DNA of 64,000 nt from Nemertoderma westbladi (GCA_032718475.1 JAUCBJ010007628.1:47295-111294); one strand, 5' to 3'; shown: positions 21,571-32,570, counted from the first letter of the stretch. The notes: generated from the sequence alone by a model not told the origin. Numbers and translations are program-made.

Positions 21571-21655
21571 CCACCCTGTACACAAACAACTGGTACCACA
21601 CCCACCCCACCCCCACCCTGTACGCAAACAACTGGTACCACACCCCCCCCCCCCT
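21571..21655 (+). repeat. Two-copy 42-bp repeat
   Basis: CCACCCTGTAC(A/G)CAAAC followed by AACTGGTACCACACC occurs at 21571 and 21613. The second copy runs into poly-C and then the TTGA/poly-G end of the split MITE. No coding role is apparent. Confidence 0.6.
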
Positions 21656-21661
21656 TGTTGA

Positions 21662-21846
21662 GGGGGGGGGGGGGGGGGGGGGTACACCATTTTTGGACAA
21701 CTCTTCGATTTATCACTCTCAGCGTTTCAAAATTGTTTGGTTTTGGCTATAATTTGGAATATTGGTGCCTAAGATGCTATTCTACATGACAGGTTAGAAA
21801 ATTTTTATTTCAACAAAAAAAACTTGGTTGCGCTTAAAACCCTAAG
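21662..21846. mobile_element. Left part of split TTAA-target MITE
   Basis: A poly-G run plus TACACCATTTTTGG starts the element. It matches the reverse complement of 36665-36859 (landmarks CAACTCTTCGATTTATCAC, CAGCGTTTCAAAATTG, TAAGATGCTATTCTACATG, CTTGGTTGCGCTTAAAACC). It stops at CTAAG (21842-21846), where the BEL-type LTR begins, and resumes at 34033. The left flank reads TTGA, a one-base change from the TTAA expected. Confidence 0.8.
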
Positions 21847-23029
21847 TGTAAAAGCTTTTGCGTAATTAGCCGGTTATTATCCCCGGAAAGTACTCTGTGG
21901 TTGGTTTACCAGGCATAAAAAGGCCGTGTCCTTGCTGTACTGGTGTTTTAGAGGACATAAAAGCCATTTCTTCTGTATTTGTACTTTAGAGGACATAATC
22001 CGCAATTTCGTGACGCAAAAAGCTCGATACTCTTGAAAACAGTGTCGCTACCATGATGACGGCTAACAGCTGATATTGCCACGTCGACATTTCTTTGTTT
22101 CTTTGTTCTCTCGTTGTTCGGTCGACCAATCAGAGCGTTTTTTGTCTCTGTGTTGGAGGTGGATACAGAAACTCAGGAATTCAGTGTTATGTTTTTGCCC
22201 AGAGCCTAAGAACACCGGCTTTTGGCACCTCCGTGTTTCAGTCTTTAGTCTTACATTAGTAGGCTTAATTATAGAACGTATATCTGTTATCAATGCAATT
22301 CATATCTCAATGCTTACTAAACATATCATGCATATCTTACTTAACATTACTGCTTTTGCTGTCGGTTATTCATTATATTTGTTGATGGAAGATTATATTT
22401 GGAATACTGATCAATAGTCAGACACCCAACCTTCTTGATATACTAAAGGTTAGAGAGACTGGTTACAGATAAACGATTGCGACTTATGTTAAGTGGTGTA
22501 AAGTGAATCTAATGCTATTTTATAGGCCCTACATGTATTGTCTGTTATTCTCTTTGTATGTGACTAAAATTAGTGAAGGTCGGCAGATTGGTGTGCAGCA
22601 TTGTGCAGCATTGTGTATGATTGTGACTGATAACAAAGCATCTCCTAAAGAATGCGCCATATACGTGAATCTATAGCCATCTCATTGCGTCTATTTTAAG
22701 TCATAACTCTGTTTACATATTTAGAGCGCCACGTCCTAAAGGAACTGTTAATATTTCCCGAAAGTGAATAATATTATATATATATTATATTATATATATA
22801 TAAATATTATATATTACGATCAGTCGAATAATACGGTAGGCTTACACCATCAATCATTAAGCTCCGAACTCAGTCTCCCGGGTATATCCAACGGGTGAAT
22901 GATTGCGCATAGACTGGCTTCGGCTAATGTAGTGTATCAAATACTCGTCATAGGCTAAAGACTATATATCATCTAAAAGACATCCTAATTTGGCAGGTTA
23001 AACTGTCAAAGGTCTTAAAAGCGCAAACA
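21847..23029 (+). repeat. 5' LTR of the BEL-type element (1183 bp)
   Basis: Starts TGTAAAAGCTTTTG and ends AAGCGCAAACA. CATAAAAAGG at about 21915-21924 is a likely TATA-type promoter. An AT-rich expansion (TATATATTATATT) near 22772-22815 accounts for the roughly 22-bp length difference from the 3' LTR. A 113-codon frame at 22076-22417 recurs in the 3' LTR only because the LTRs are copies; no domain was recognised. Confidence 0.93.
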
Positions 23030-25203
23030 ATAACAGATATAGCTTCTGGATTGTGGTGTAAGCAATCTAGTCGAAAGTACCGGTCGACCGGTAACCAGTA
23101 GGCCTGACTGCCTGATCATCCGGACCGGTACTTACTTACGGTACAGGTACAGCAGTATTATTCGATTGTGGTATTGTATACCGGTAGGCTGTTTAAGAGA
23201 TTAGGGACTGTACACCCCTTGTTTCTTTTGGAGCTTACTTATTTCTGTCAGTTTTATTTATTTGTAGGACAGTATTGAGCAGAAGGCGTGTAAGCCCGCT
23301 CAGATTGTACAGATAATTGTAGGCTTGACTGTTGGCTGACTGTTGATTAGGTCTGAACGGATTGCAGTGCATGTAAAGCATCTGTCCGATAAAGAACTGT
23401 TAGGAAGTAGGGGCAGCCATCGCTGTAAGGTAAACCCCCATCTAAAGAATAAGTCGTACTACTGGGTTAGAACGCATACTACTTAACCATTTCGGAGTCT
23501 ACATGTCCTGTGGTTTATTTAGGCTTGATAGGAGTCCGCCAGCGTTTGGTCTGTACTTTGTTTGTGTAGTCTGTACGGGTAGCGTATAATTTTATTTAGA
23601 TAAGTTGTAGGCTGGATAGTTGTCTGGCTGTTGTTGGGTTTGAGGAAATTTCGGTGTGTGTAAAGCATCTGTCCGATAAAGAACGGTTAGGAAGTAGGGG
23701 CAGCCATCGCTGTAAGGTAAACCCCCATCTAAAGAATAAGTCGTACTACTGGGTTAGAACGCATACTACTTAACCATTTCGGAGTCTGCATATACCGTAG
23801 TTTGTTTAGGCTTGATAGTAGTCTGTCAGTATTTGGTCTGCATTTTGTTTGAATAGTCTGTACGCGTAGCGTAATATTTATTATTCAGAGTTTATGCGAT
23901 TATTCGCAACATTCATTCCCCAAGTTTGTTCCTACAGTAATTGTGTTTGTTATACATACCGTTATAGTTAAATTAACCCCGGTACTATACGGGCTGCTCG
24001 GCGTAGGTAAAGACTGGAGATTTTGTGCACCGGTCACTCCAGCAGATGCCGTGGTTCTTTTGGCTGTTCAAGTATATTTAACTACTGATTATCTGTTGTA
24101 CAAGTACTCGTACCTAATTTAGGGTTTAGTGTACAGTGCTTTCCGAAAGTAATTAGTGTAGGCATTATATTTGTGTTGTAAAGTGGTTGATAGGCACGTA
24201 CGTTAGCTCTATTAACTTCTAGGTAGGAACACTCCGTGATATATAACGTAGTACCTATAGCGATACGGCTATAAGTCGTCAGGCGGTGGTATTTTCCTAT
24301 CTGGACAACGCAGTGTATTTACTACTACTTATTATTTTCAAATACCGTAGTACCCTGTCCGTTGTAATAACCAGATTCTAACCCTTTGTTAGGCTGGTTT
24401 GTAGACTTCTTGTAAAATTACCCTAAAAATTCGTATTTGTGTTTTTGTAAATTTTTGTGTTTATTTAGAGATTGTAATCTCAACCTGAATTGTACGTAAT
24501 TTGTAGTATTAAGTAACTTAGGTAAATTAGAATTATTTGTTTTAGTGTCTAACAAGTAGCACTTCACTGAGAGCGCACCGCTTCTGTGTAGTGACTCCTT
24601 CCCAGAAATAATAACATTTATTTCAAACATTGACAAAAACCCATTTCAACGGGTATATATATATTATAAATCAACTCAAACGATTTATAAATAGTAGGCC
24701 TGCCATATAACAATTAGGTCTCAATATCAGTTGGACTACTGCTCCAATAACGGTAATAAAGTAAGTAAAGTAACCAAGTAACCCTAAAATTCAGAAATTC
24801 AATTATTTAAAATAATTGATATACCGGTATTTACGATAAGCCTATTATCTTTATTTCTATAAATTTAGGCTGAAATTATACCGGTACTTGTAATTAATTC
24901 TAGTCCAGAATTATATATACTACAAACTGTAAGCTGTATACCGGTATTCCCGATAGGCCTATTATATATTTATATATATTTGTGCTAAAATTATACCGGT
25001 ATTCTGTGATAAACCTAGTCTGTAATAATACTTGTATAGTTATATATACCATAAGCATACCGGTATTCTAATATATTATATATATATCACGCTACACTGA
25101 GTAGCAGTATCGGTAATTAATTACTAGGCTAACAGTTAATACTGAATTACTAGACTTGCTTAGACTGTAATATAGCAGTAGGCATCCAACTGTACAAACA
25201 AAC
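23030..25203 (+). other. Leader of the BEL-type element with internal duplications
   Basis: About 2.2 kb lies between the LTR and the gag ATG. A 287-bp direct duplication is clear: TGTAAAGCATCTGTCCGAT starts at 23372 and 23659, and about 130 bp after each is nearly identical. A second weaker tandem repeat of about 117 bp with ATACCGGTATT at 24821, 24938 and further copies fills 24820-25070. Such a long leader may hold packaging or regulatory RNA structure; this is inference. Confidence 0.6.
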
Positions 25204-27438
25204 ATGACTGACACAAGGCAAACTCTGTCAGATAGTCTCCTAGAAACAACAGTCTGTTTCTCAGATAGGAGTATAGAGAATCCCAGACCGAGGTCTGAAA
25301 CCCCTCCTACTGTAAGAAAGACAACCCCTACAGTAGCTGTGTCAGAACCTAGGTTAGTAGAAGCAATTTCGCAATTCGCGAAGTTAGTGAAGCGCCGTAG
25401 GTCTATCATAGGCACTCGAGCTCAGGTCAAGCGGGACCAAGAAGCAGCGGAACCGCAACAACCCGCGAGCCAAGAACTTACTTCTCAACGGCCCGATAGC
25501 TCCAGTAGTTCGGATAATGTTGAGCGGACGCCCGAACGCGGAGCGAAGATGGCGGATAAGGTTTATGATGAGCGGCCAACCTATGAAGAATCAACCGACG
25601 CCACTTTTTCTCAAGAAGAAAGCGAAGTGACAGCAGAGAAACCGCATAAGAGGGATGCTATTGACATCTATCTGTCAGACTATCAACGCTTTGTAGGGGA
25701 CGAAGAGTTGAGGAGACGGCTGGATGGACTTAGCCCTAATAGTGAAGGAACCAAGCTTGTGCTGGACTCAATCGATGCAGAAATGTTAGCTGCGAACCAA
25801 GCTAAATTTGATGAACAACTCCGCCTCACACGAGTCCAAGAAGAACAAGTAAAGAAAAAACGTATAGAAGACAGAAAGAAAGCAGCAGTAGCAGCTGCCG
25901 AAGCGGAAAGGAAAGCAGCCGAAATGGAAAGAAAAGCGGCAAGAGCAGCGGCAGAAGCGGAGCGGATAGCGGCTGAAGAGATTGCCCAATTAGAATTGGA
26001 AAATATTCAGGAGAATCAAGACTGCATAAATAAACAGTTAACAGCTAGTAATATGCAGATGATGAATCGATCTACTCCCAAAAGACAGGGATATACATCA
26101 TCTGAGGAAGGCGCTACCACCGATACTGAAGGCAAAGGAAATAGATCTCACCTAAGCAGACGTAAAAGAACATTCCACCGTCAGAAATTGCCTGATTTGC
26201 CTCCAGCTGTTAGAAGGCAACTAAATAACACCAACTTAGGTAGTACAGAACCCACAGACCAAATAATTAAAATAGAAAGACTCCCTACTATAGTAGATGA
26301 GCCTGAAATAATTAGGCCTGTTCTCGAAGCCACCCCTTCGGTGCTAGAGAAACCTGTACTACCTGAAATAACCTCTAGATTCCCTTTGCACAGCACCAAA
26401 CTATCTGTGCCCTCTGTGCCTAGTAAGACTGTTTGCAAGTCACTTCCAGTTTTGGACAACGAGCGAGATATTAAAGATTTATCGCCCGTTGTCCCTCGTC
26501 TGCCCGCTACAACGTTGGCGGACCCCGCTTCGGCGGCGGATTGGGTGGATGAGGGACGACGGGAGATTGGTCTCTTGCTCGGGCAGCTGAGGGAACAACA
26601 GGAATGTTCCTCCCGGCAGGTCCGAGATTTGGAAGGGACTGTTCACCAACTTAAGGGAACAGTGAGGGAAAGTAGGTTAGAGTTGCAAAAGGTGCAGCAA
26701 AGTATCGCGTTAGAACGCGATAAATTAGTGAACACACAAAAGGGTATACCACCACCCCCTGTAACAATGTGTCAACCCGTTAGGTCTGAAGTATCCCATG
26801 CGCAAGGTGTGGAGCCTACACGCTTCTATACTGCTAGCGAAGTAGAAACTCCTATAGTAAACCCTATTAAGGGTAATTATAAACCTGTTGATAATGATAT
26901 CTCATCTAGACTTGATAATAATCCGAGAAACTTATATACTGATAATTCTCTATTCAATAATACGATGGCTCAAGAAAGTTTTACACGCCAAATGGCTAGA
27001 ACCGAAGCCCGACAAGCGGTAAAGGTTGGAGAGATCGTCAAGTTCAATGGAGATGAGATGAAATGGTTACCTTTTAATGAATATTACAAAGATAACATAC
27101 AGAACTCTGTACTATCTAACGGAGAGAAACTTAGATTCCTTATCGAATGTTTGGAAGGACCTCCCAAGTCAATGGCGTTAAAATTTATTGGACATCCAGA
27201 CGGATTAAGACAAGTTTTGGATACACTAAACATCAGGTATGGTAATAGGAATAACATAGCTGGGTATTTGTATGCAAAGTTGGTAGCGCCCCGAAAGTTT
27301 ATTAGCAGCGGGATTATAGAGTTTTCCGATGAAATTCAGGAGATCTGCAGACAATTAGATTGGCTAGGTAAGTCTCATGAGTATCAGAGTGCTATGGTTA
27401 TTAGAGCAGTGGATCTACTTTACCGAAGGGTGGAGTAG
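25204..27438 (+). CDS. BEL-type gag, N-terminal part (coiled coil and DUF1759-like region)
   Basis: The 744-residue frame starts at the first ATG after the leader. Residues about 215-275 are a long Ala/Glu/Lys/Arg coiled coil (repeated AAEAERKAAEMERKAAR-type heptads). Residues about 465-515 are a second coiled coil. Residues about 605-740 match the retrotransposon gag segment known as DUF1759 in Pao elements: VKFNGDEMKWLPFNEYY, EKLRFLIECLEGPPKSMA and IEFSDEIQEICRQLDWLG. The frame ends early at TAG (27436-27438). The next frame (-1) continues the same protein as PKGGVGTRWDKKVLYMMEQQ, so a one-base change near 27420 broke gag from the rest. A programmed -1 shift is less likely because no canonical slippery heptamer is visible. 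Confidence 0.85.
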   Translation: MTDTRQTLSDSLLETTVCFSDRSIENPRPRSETPPTVRKTTPTVAVSEPRLVEAISQFAKLVKRRRSIIGTRAQVKRDQEAAEPQQPASQELTSQRPDSSSSSDNVERTPERGAKMADKVYDERPTYEESTDATFSQEESEVTAEKPHKRDAIDIYLSDYQRFVGDEELRRRLDGLSPNSEGTKLVLDSIDAEMLAANQAKFDEQLRLTRVQEEQVKKKRIEDRKKAAVAAAEAERKAAEMERKAARAAAEAERIAAEEIAQLELENIQENQDCINKQLTASNMQMMNRSTPKRQGYTSSEEGATTDTEGKGNRSHLSRRKRTFHRQKLPDLPPAVRRQLNNTNLGSTEPTDQIIKIERLPTIVDEPEIIRPVLEATPSVLEKPVLPEITSRFPLHSTKLSVPSVPSKTVCKSLPVLDNERDIKDLSPVVPRLPATTLADPASAADWVDEGRREIGLLLGQLREQQECSSRQVRDLEGTVHQLKGTVRESRLELQKVQQSIALERDKLVNTQKGIPPPPVTMCQPVRSEVSHAQGVEPTRFYTASEVETPIVNPIKGNYKPVDNDISSRLDNNPRNLYTDNSLFNNTMAQESFTRQMARTEARQAVKVGEIVKFNGDEMKWLPFNEYYKDNIQNSVLSNGEKLRFLIECLEGPPKSMALKFIGHPDGLRQVLDTLNIRYGNRNNIAGYLYAKLVAPRKFISSGIIEFSDEIQEICRQLDWLGKSHEYQSAMVIRAVDLLYRRVE

Positions 27439-27458
27439 GTACACGCTGGGACAAGAAA

Positions 27459-29618
27459 GTGTTATACATGATGGAACAACAACAACGAGACCCTACCATG
27501 GCTGATCTCATGTCATTCTTGGATAGCGAGGTGAAATTACAGCTCATAAAGCAGTCCAGAGAGAAGACAGCGGAAAGTAAGGTAAGTGAGAAACCCGTTT
27601 CTAGGAGAAGGGTAACACCAGTATGTTATACCGACGACGGTGAAAGCCAAACTTCTCAAGGAGAGGACAGCGGGAAAGACACTGACAGATCTTATTATGT
27701 CAATAAAATGCCTAAAGATCAGGTAAGTAAATCCAAGTCTCGACCCAATGACAGAAGGGAACCGGTACAAAAAACCCCTCCTACGTCTCCTAAAAGAATT
27801 CAGGTGAGAAAGCCCGAGGAAAGAACAAGTGTGCACCACATAGCACAGGTTAAAGTAAGTAACATCAAGCCGAAATGTGTGCTGTGCGACGGGCCCCACC
27901 GTTTGAATGTGTGTGATGAATTCCTGAGGAAATCACTCGAGGATAGACGTGAAGTCATGTGGGATAAGCGGTTGTGTTATAATTGCCTCAGACGAGGACA
28001 CCAACGGCGAACCTGTTACTCCGACGCAAGGTGTGCAAAGTGCGGTGCAAAACATCATATCTTGTTGCACACTGAATTCGAACGAAACAGCTCGAGTCAG
28101 GTAAGTGAGTCCGAACTACATGTCCAATTCAGTGATGTGAATGACACTGACCAAAGTTCTGAGATGGAAGGATTCTATACGGACGAATTCTCCGACCAAA
28201 ACGAATCCTGTTACCTAATAAACACCACCGCAGTGTATCGAGCACTCATGCATGAGAAAGACACAGACAGCGACCTTACCTTAACTACTTCTGATCAACA
28301 ACCATCTTGGAAAGCGCCAACTTCCAATATAGGAATCCGAGAATTTCCTGTAGTCCAGTTACGGGTCCACGGACCTCAGAAGAGCTATATAGTGAACGCC
28401 CTCCTGGACTCCGGTAGCACAGGAACATTCATCGATAAAGAACTAGCCGAAGTCATCTTTGCTGGACAACCCAAGTTCCGAACCAAGCTAAACATGTCAG
28501 GGATCATGCAGGTTTGGAATTCTACCATAGCTGCCGACTATTATATAGGTGAGTTGTCCACTCCACAGGATAAACTAGGAGAATACAGTATAAGGTCAGT
28601 AAAAATGGTGGCAATAAAGAACTTCGCTACCACCCAAGTGGAACCTTATAATTGGGACGAAGATGATCATGTCCAACAACTTAACATCCCTAGATTCGAC
28701 ACCGATTATCCTGGAGTACAAATATTAATCGGTCAAAACGCGCATGAGGCGCTGGAGACATTAGAGAAACGACCTACTCAACCGCAACCACTTCAGACCT
28801 ATGCGGTAAGAACTAGAGTAGGTTGGTACCTTACTGGACCTTCCCGTAGAACGCTCAGGGAAAGACTGCTTCAAGATCGCGTCTGCCAGGTGAGTGAATG
28901 GGAAGACGATACTAGTGAGGGAGACGACCCAACTGAGGGAACACCACACTCCTCAGATAATGACAATCTTAACTCCAATGTAGATCAATGGAGATATTGC
29001 CCCAAGACGATGAATATAGCCGACATCGCTTCCAGAGGAGCAACTCCTCAAGAACTGACAGATACTCCAGACCGGCTAGGTGAACCCGACTTCCTGAGTA
29101 AGGAGGATGAATGGCCTCCCCATCTTACTCCTGCTGAGATTAGACAAGCCAAGGGAGCGGAGAAAGTCAAACCTAAAACCCGGACGGGTGGATCGGAGTT
29201 ATTTGAACCCGGGATAGATCTGTCGGTATTACATATTGCCAGGGACGACGCCGTGGATCTGGACCTCCCCACCGCGAGTGGATCCTTCATGAAGATCAGA
29301 GAGAGCGATTGGAGCTCTGGAACATCAGACGTCTCGCAGGGACTCTCACCTCTCCTGCAGGGAGCGACGGACCACTATAGCTCCTGGAATCGGCTTTGTA
29401 ACGCCGTCATATACTTTGAGCGATGTTTCTATCGTCACTATTCCAGGACGAAGAGGAAACCTGGAATTGTATTCGGGATGCAGCGACTCAATCACCCAGT
29501 CGGTCGTTTGTGTTTACCGGAAGGGAATGGAGGACTCTCCGGAAACTGTGGAAGGCAAGATTCTCTTCCCACGACCACCTCCCTAATCCTTCAAACATCT
29601 AGGGACTCCATAACGTAA
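27459..29618 (+). CDS. BEL-type gag-pol remnant: zinc knuckles, aspartic protease, no RT
   Basis: Open for 719 codons in the -1 frame relative to gag, with real coding continuing back to about 27420. Zinc-binding motifs are C140-x2-C143-x3-H147-x4-C152, the classic knuckle CYNCLRRGHQRRTC (173-186), and CAKCGAKHHILLH (192-204). An aspartic protease domain follows (about 296-460), with active-site LLDSGSTGTFID (316-327) and ILIGQNAHE (422-430). At about residue 485-510 the protein jumps to CPKTMNIADIASRG (514-527), which in full Pao elements lies after RT and RNase H, so about 2 kb was deleted in frame. The integrase core is also missing and the C-terminus after about 665 is probably out of frame. 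Confidence 0.88.
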   Translation: MLYMMEQQQRDPTMADLMSFLDSEVKLQLIKQSREKTAESKVSEKPVSRRRVTPVCYTDDGESQTSQGEDSGKDTDRSYYVNKMPKDQVSKSKSRPNDRREPVQKTPPTSPKRIQVRKPEERTSVHHIAQVKVSNIKPKCVLCDGPHRLNVCDEFLRKSLEDRREVMWDKRLCYNCLRRGHQRRTCYSDARCAKCGAKHHILLHTEFERNSSSQVSESELHVQFSDVNDTDQSSEMEGFYTDEFSDQNESCYLINTTAVYRALMHEKDTDSDLTLTTSDQQPSWKAPTSNIGIREFPVVQLRVHGPQKSYIVNALLDSGSTGTFIDKELAEVIFAGQPKFRTKLNMSGIMQVWNSTIAADYYIGELSTPQDKLGEYSIRSVKMVAIKNFATTQVEPYNWDEDDHVQQLNIPRFDTDYPGVQILIGQNAHEALETLEKRPTQPQPLQTYAVRTRVGWYLTGPSRRTLRERLLQDRVCQVSEWEDDTSEGDDPTEGTPHSSDNDNLNSNVDQWRYCPKTMNIADIASRGATPQELTDTPDRLGEPDFLSKEDEWPPHLTPAEIRQAKGAEKVKPKTRTGGSELFEPGIDLSVLHIARDDAVDLDLPTASGSFMKIRESDWSSGTSDVSQGLSPLLQGATDHYSSWNRLCNAVIYFERCFYRHYSRTKRKPGIVFGMQRLNHPVGRLCLPEGNGGLSGNCGRQDSLPTTTSLILQTSRDSIT

Positions 29619-31263
29619 CAACATATGGAGTGGGTGTGTGACTCTATTATTTTATATTATTTTATTATTTTTATATTTCTGTATGTATTACTATGTAATT
29701 TTATTATAATCGTTTTCTTTAATTGTATTCAGTAGAATGTTATTTTAGCGATTATTTAGTAGATTAGTGCAATATATATTCGCGTTTATTACTTAATTAC
29801 GTATATATTATATTTAATGCGACGGCAAGAAATAATTCTTTTTCTCTTTCCTTACTGTCCGTATCATATTATAAATACGTGACTACAGTAAGATGAAATG
29901 TCTGTACTTATTAAAGTACAATAAAGCCACTACTATATTTAAGTATTATTGGTAGGCAGAGTATTAGGAATGCAAAGTTCAGATCCTCGTGTCTCGGCTA
30001 AACCAAGCTCTGGGTAGACCTTGGAAACGACTTGCCTCTTCATACTGACATTGCTTCGTGCGATATTGCTCTCATACCGTATATTAAATAATACATATAG
30101 TAGCGTGATGTCCCTTTAACAGTAGCGTATAACGCAAAATAAATCTGTTAAACCCTTTGACCATCTGTAATTCTAGTCGATTAAGATATCGCGGCACCCA
30201 CCGATATACTTGAAAGACAAATTCTAGAATCAGTGGTTAACGTCCCCAGACAAGTTCTGGAATAAACTGGTGCCCATCCTAAATATTAATTATTAATATT
30301 TACAAAATCTGTCAAATATCAGATCCTTTAAAATTCTAGTCGATTAAGAGATCGTAGCACTTACCGATACTCTTTAAAAGACAAAATTCCTAGAATCAAG
30401 GATCCCAGTCCCCAGACACGTTCTGGAATAAAATTACGTCTATTTAACATTAAATAATAAAATTTACGGGAATAAATTTAAATTCATATATTTCAATGAA
30501 TTTAATAAATTGTCATTTTATACAATTTATAACATTCCCAAAATTCCATTAATTAATAGATCATGGGAGCGGAGATTCACTCTATTAAGTGTATTTGTGT
30601 GTGAGAATCTCCAATGTATAGTCAATAGCCGATAAAATTCATAAAATCATATATAGAGAGGATATTGACAATTAAAGAATTACTATTAAATAGCATCCCA
30701 GATCTGTATGCATGAGAATTACCCTAATTCTACCGCTAGCTTTCCATAATGTCACCATGGCAACAACCACGCTAGAATTAGAAGTGAGTTAAAAGAACAA
30801 TAGAAGGCTTGCCCCATTGAATAGCATACGGAATAAATAGCACACCGCTAGTATCCAAGGATACATAATAACACCGTGACATTCTGGAAAGCACTTGACT
30901 AACGGACAAATGACCCAAATGTGTGATAGAATGTGTACCATTTGTGACAGTTACGTGGAATTTGTGCGATTGTAGGTGAATGTTACTACTAAGGTGTGTT
31001 TACAGTAGCGAGTCGCAATTGTGAAAGTAACCCTAACTCCAGTAAGAACCTGAAGTATATCTAAGCCTTTGGGACGGACGGTGGAGTGGCTCGTGCTGGT
31101 TGTTGTAGTCGTTGTGCAGCTACGACGTTGGCGATAGGCACATCGGCGTAAGTACACCAGCGCTGAGGATCTCGCACTGTCCGGGGGCAGAGAGGGTAGG
31201 CAGCGACGCATGCTCGCCTAAATATAAACTCATTATAATATGGATAAACTTATATAGCAGATA
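29619..31263 (+). other. Non-coding spacer of the BEL element with 163-bp tandem duplication and AATAAA
   Basis: TTCTAGTCGATTAAG at 30171 and 30334 marks a two-copy, 163-bp tandem duplication spanning about 30130-30460. Each copy has CCCCAGACA(A/C)GTTCTGGAATAAA. AATAAA lies at 29920-29925. The minus-strand frame at 30951-31211 has no recognisable domain. Confidence 0.5.
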
Positions 31264-31394
31264 TGATTGAGTTGATAGAAGATGATCTTGGTATCAGGGA
31301 GCGATATACTCTACCTTTACAAGCGTTTGTTGATAGCTTGATACGCGGCGACGCTGGTCCAACTACTACTGAGGACGATGGTCGTTATATCTAA
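31264..31394 (+). CDS. Small ORF a of the pre-3' LTR cluster (43 aa), unknown
   Basis: An acidic frame (ELIEDDLGIRERYTLPLQ) ends at TAA. It was not recognised. It sits 7 bp before the next frame, on the strand of the BEL element. It could be a true short gene or a piece of a longer decayed one. Confidence 0.3.
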
Positions 31395-31400
31395 CCGCCA

Positions 31401-31595
31401 ATGGCCCGGGAACAACTTGCGCGTGGGTTGGACTGCAGAAAATTTACCGCTCGCTATACGCATCGTAATGGTACGTATATGGACTTCTTAACTACTGGTC
31501 ATCCTATCGACCTACACGATACGAACGATATAGACACCAAAAGGGAAATGGTTTATTTAAATATCATACCCAGCGGAAGCGGAACGATAAACTGA
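31401..31595 (+). CDS. Small ORF b (64 aa), unknown
   Basis: This frame contains RKFTARYTHRNGTYMDFLTT and ends at TGA. It was not recognised. Its end overlaps, in another frame, the open stretch leading into ORF c (open from about 31458, KRNDKLRLEHENSIRNRL near 31577-31630). Confidence 0.3.
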   Translation: MAREQLARGLDCRKFTARYTHRNGTYMDFLTTGHPIDLHDTNDIDTKREMVYLNIIPSGSGTIN

Positions 31596-31690
31596 GACTC
31601 GAACACGAAAATTCTATTCGAAACCGACTCGAAAGTGCAGATGTTGAAGAGCCGGATAAACGCAGCGACTTCACCAAATACCTGGAATTC

Positions 31691-32083
31691 TTGAGAGAAA
31701 CCTATCTCGATATTACCAGTCAACAGAATCTAGAAACTCGATATCCTCAAGGTATACATCATGACCGCATGGTAGAACTCAAACGGCTCTATTCCACTAT
31801 GATGTATCTTACCGCCGATCGACCGCTACCTGTTGTACCGGATAGCTTCAAACGGATGGAGGAATGTCGTAAGCTGGAGAAAGATCACTCGAGTTTCCCC
31901 TACAAGACGTGCGTTTTTGGTATTATTGCGAGGAATGCCCAAGACCCAACCAACAAACGGAAAGACATAAACATCCGTGGAGACGTTGCTTTAAACACGG
32001 TTTTACTCGCTATACTTGCGGGAGTTTCGAGCGAAACTTGTTCGATGTATCACCTACGCTCGTTCGACTCAGACGATCCTTAA
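31691..32083 (+). CDS. Small ORF c (130 aa from ATG; frame open further upstream), unknown
   Basis: The frame is open from about 31458. It contains RSDFTKYLEFLRETYLD, MVELKRLYSTMMYLTADRP and CRKLEKDHSSFPYKTC, charged and codon-rich compared with the AT-rich surroundings. At about 31905 protein-like character seems to move to ORF d, where a Cys/His pattern begins, so a frameshift within one ancestral gene is likely. No family was recognised. Location between pol and the 3' LTR is where env or accessory genes lie in some LTR elements. Confidence 0.4.
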   Translation: MRETYLDITSQQNLETRYPQGIHHDRMVELKRLYSTMMYLTADRPLPVVPDSFKRMEECRKLEKDHSSFPYKTCVFGIIARNAQDPTNKRKDINIRGDVALNTVLLAILAGVSSETCSMYHLRSFDSDDP

Positions 32084-32175
32084 ATAAACCAATGATCAGA
32101 GTTTCGGAATACTCGATCAGAACTCCTCATTCCCCAGTGAGACTTCAGACTCTTGATTTGATCCTATTAGTATGA
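31909..32175 (+). CDS. Small ORF d (88 aa) with Cys/His zinc-binding-like pattern
   Basis: The start reads FWYYCEECPRPNQQTERHKH, then WRRCFKHGFTRYTC. The spacing C-x2-C-x9-H-x1-H-x4-C-x2-H-x6-C suggests a small zinc-binding fold. It overlaps ORF c in another frame and its stop overlaps the start of ORF e in an ATGA arrangement (32172-32175). Family unknown. Confidence 0.4.
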   Translation: MRFWYYCEECPRPNQQTERHKHPWRRCFKHGFTRYTCGSFERNLFDVSPTLVRLRRSLNKPMIRVSEYSIRTPHSPVRLQTLDLILLV

Positions 32176-32348
32176 CGGATCCTCCCGAGCTGTACTCACT
32201 GCTCAAAGATCTAGTGTTACCTGAACAATTAGTCGGTGGCACCCCAGTTGTGGGCTTCCTAGATACTAGCCCATTCTACCTAGCCGGATTGGGACGCGGA
32301 CATTTAATATCGCCGTTTAACCCTTACCATCGTCCCGTCCCGGCTTAA
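32172..32348 (+). CDS. Small ORF e (58 aa), unknown
   Basis: The start codon overlaps the ORF d stop (ATGA). The frame contains LYSLLKDLVLPEQLVGG and FLDTSPFYLAGLGRG and ends at TAA. A hydrophobic, proline-rich small protein was not recognised. Downstream the same frame reads on as a Cys/Lys-rich stretch (ERCTKRVKRYSTKIRKETC) up to a stop at about 32460, so ORF e may have been longer. Confidence 0.35.
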   Translation: MTDPPELYSLLKDLVLPEQLVGGTPVVGFLDTSPFYLAGLGRGHLISPFNPYHRPVPA

Positions 32349-32570
32349 CACGATATAACCTGTCACCAAAGTGGCGGAGAACGTTGTACCAAACGAGTTA
32401 AACGCTATTCTACAAAGATCAGAAAGGAAACCTGCGTTTGTTCAGATAAACATAAGTTGTAACAGCAAGTCCAAGCGATAAACGAATTGTCTTTATCTCA
32501 GTTCGATTGTAAAATCCAGAATCTCTAAGAAGATATCGAACTTAGGCAACCCCATTCTCTGCGAGAGTTT

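Noticed and set aside
22076-22417. 113-residue protein duplicated at 33101-33442
   Set aside because: The two copies are the two LTRs of one element; frame conservation reflects their recent common origin.
27400-27440. Canonical -1 ribosomal slippery site joining gag and pol
   Set aside because: No X-XXY-YYZ heptamer of the standard type is visible at the overlap; a simple base loss explains the frames as well.
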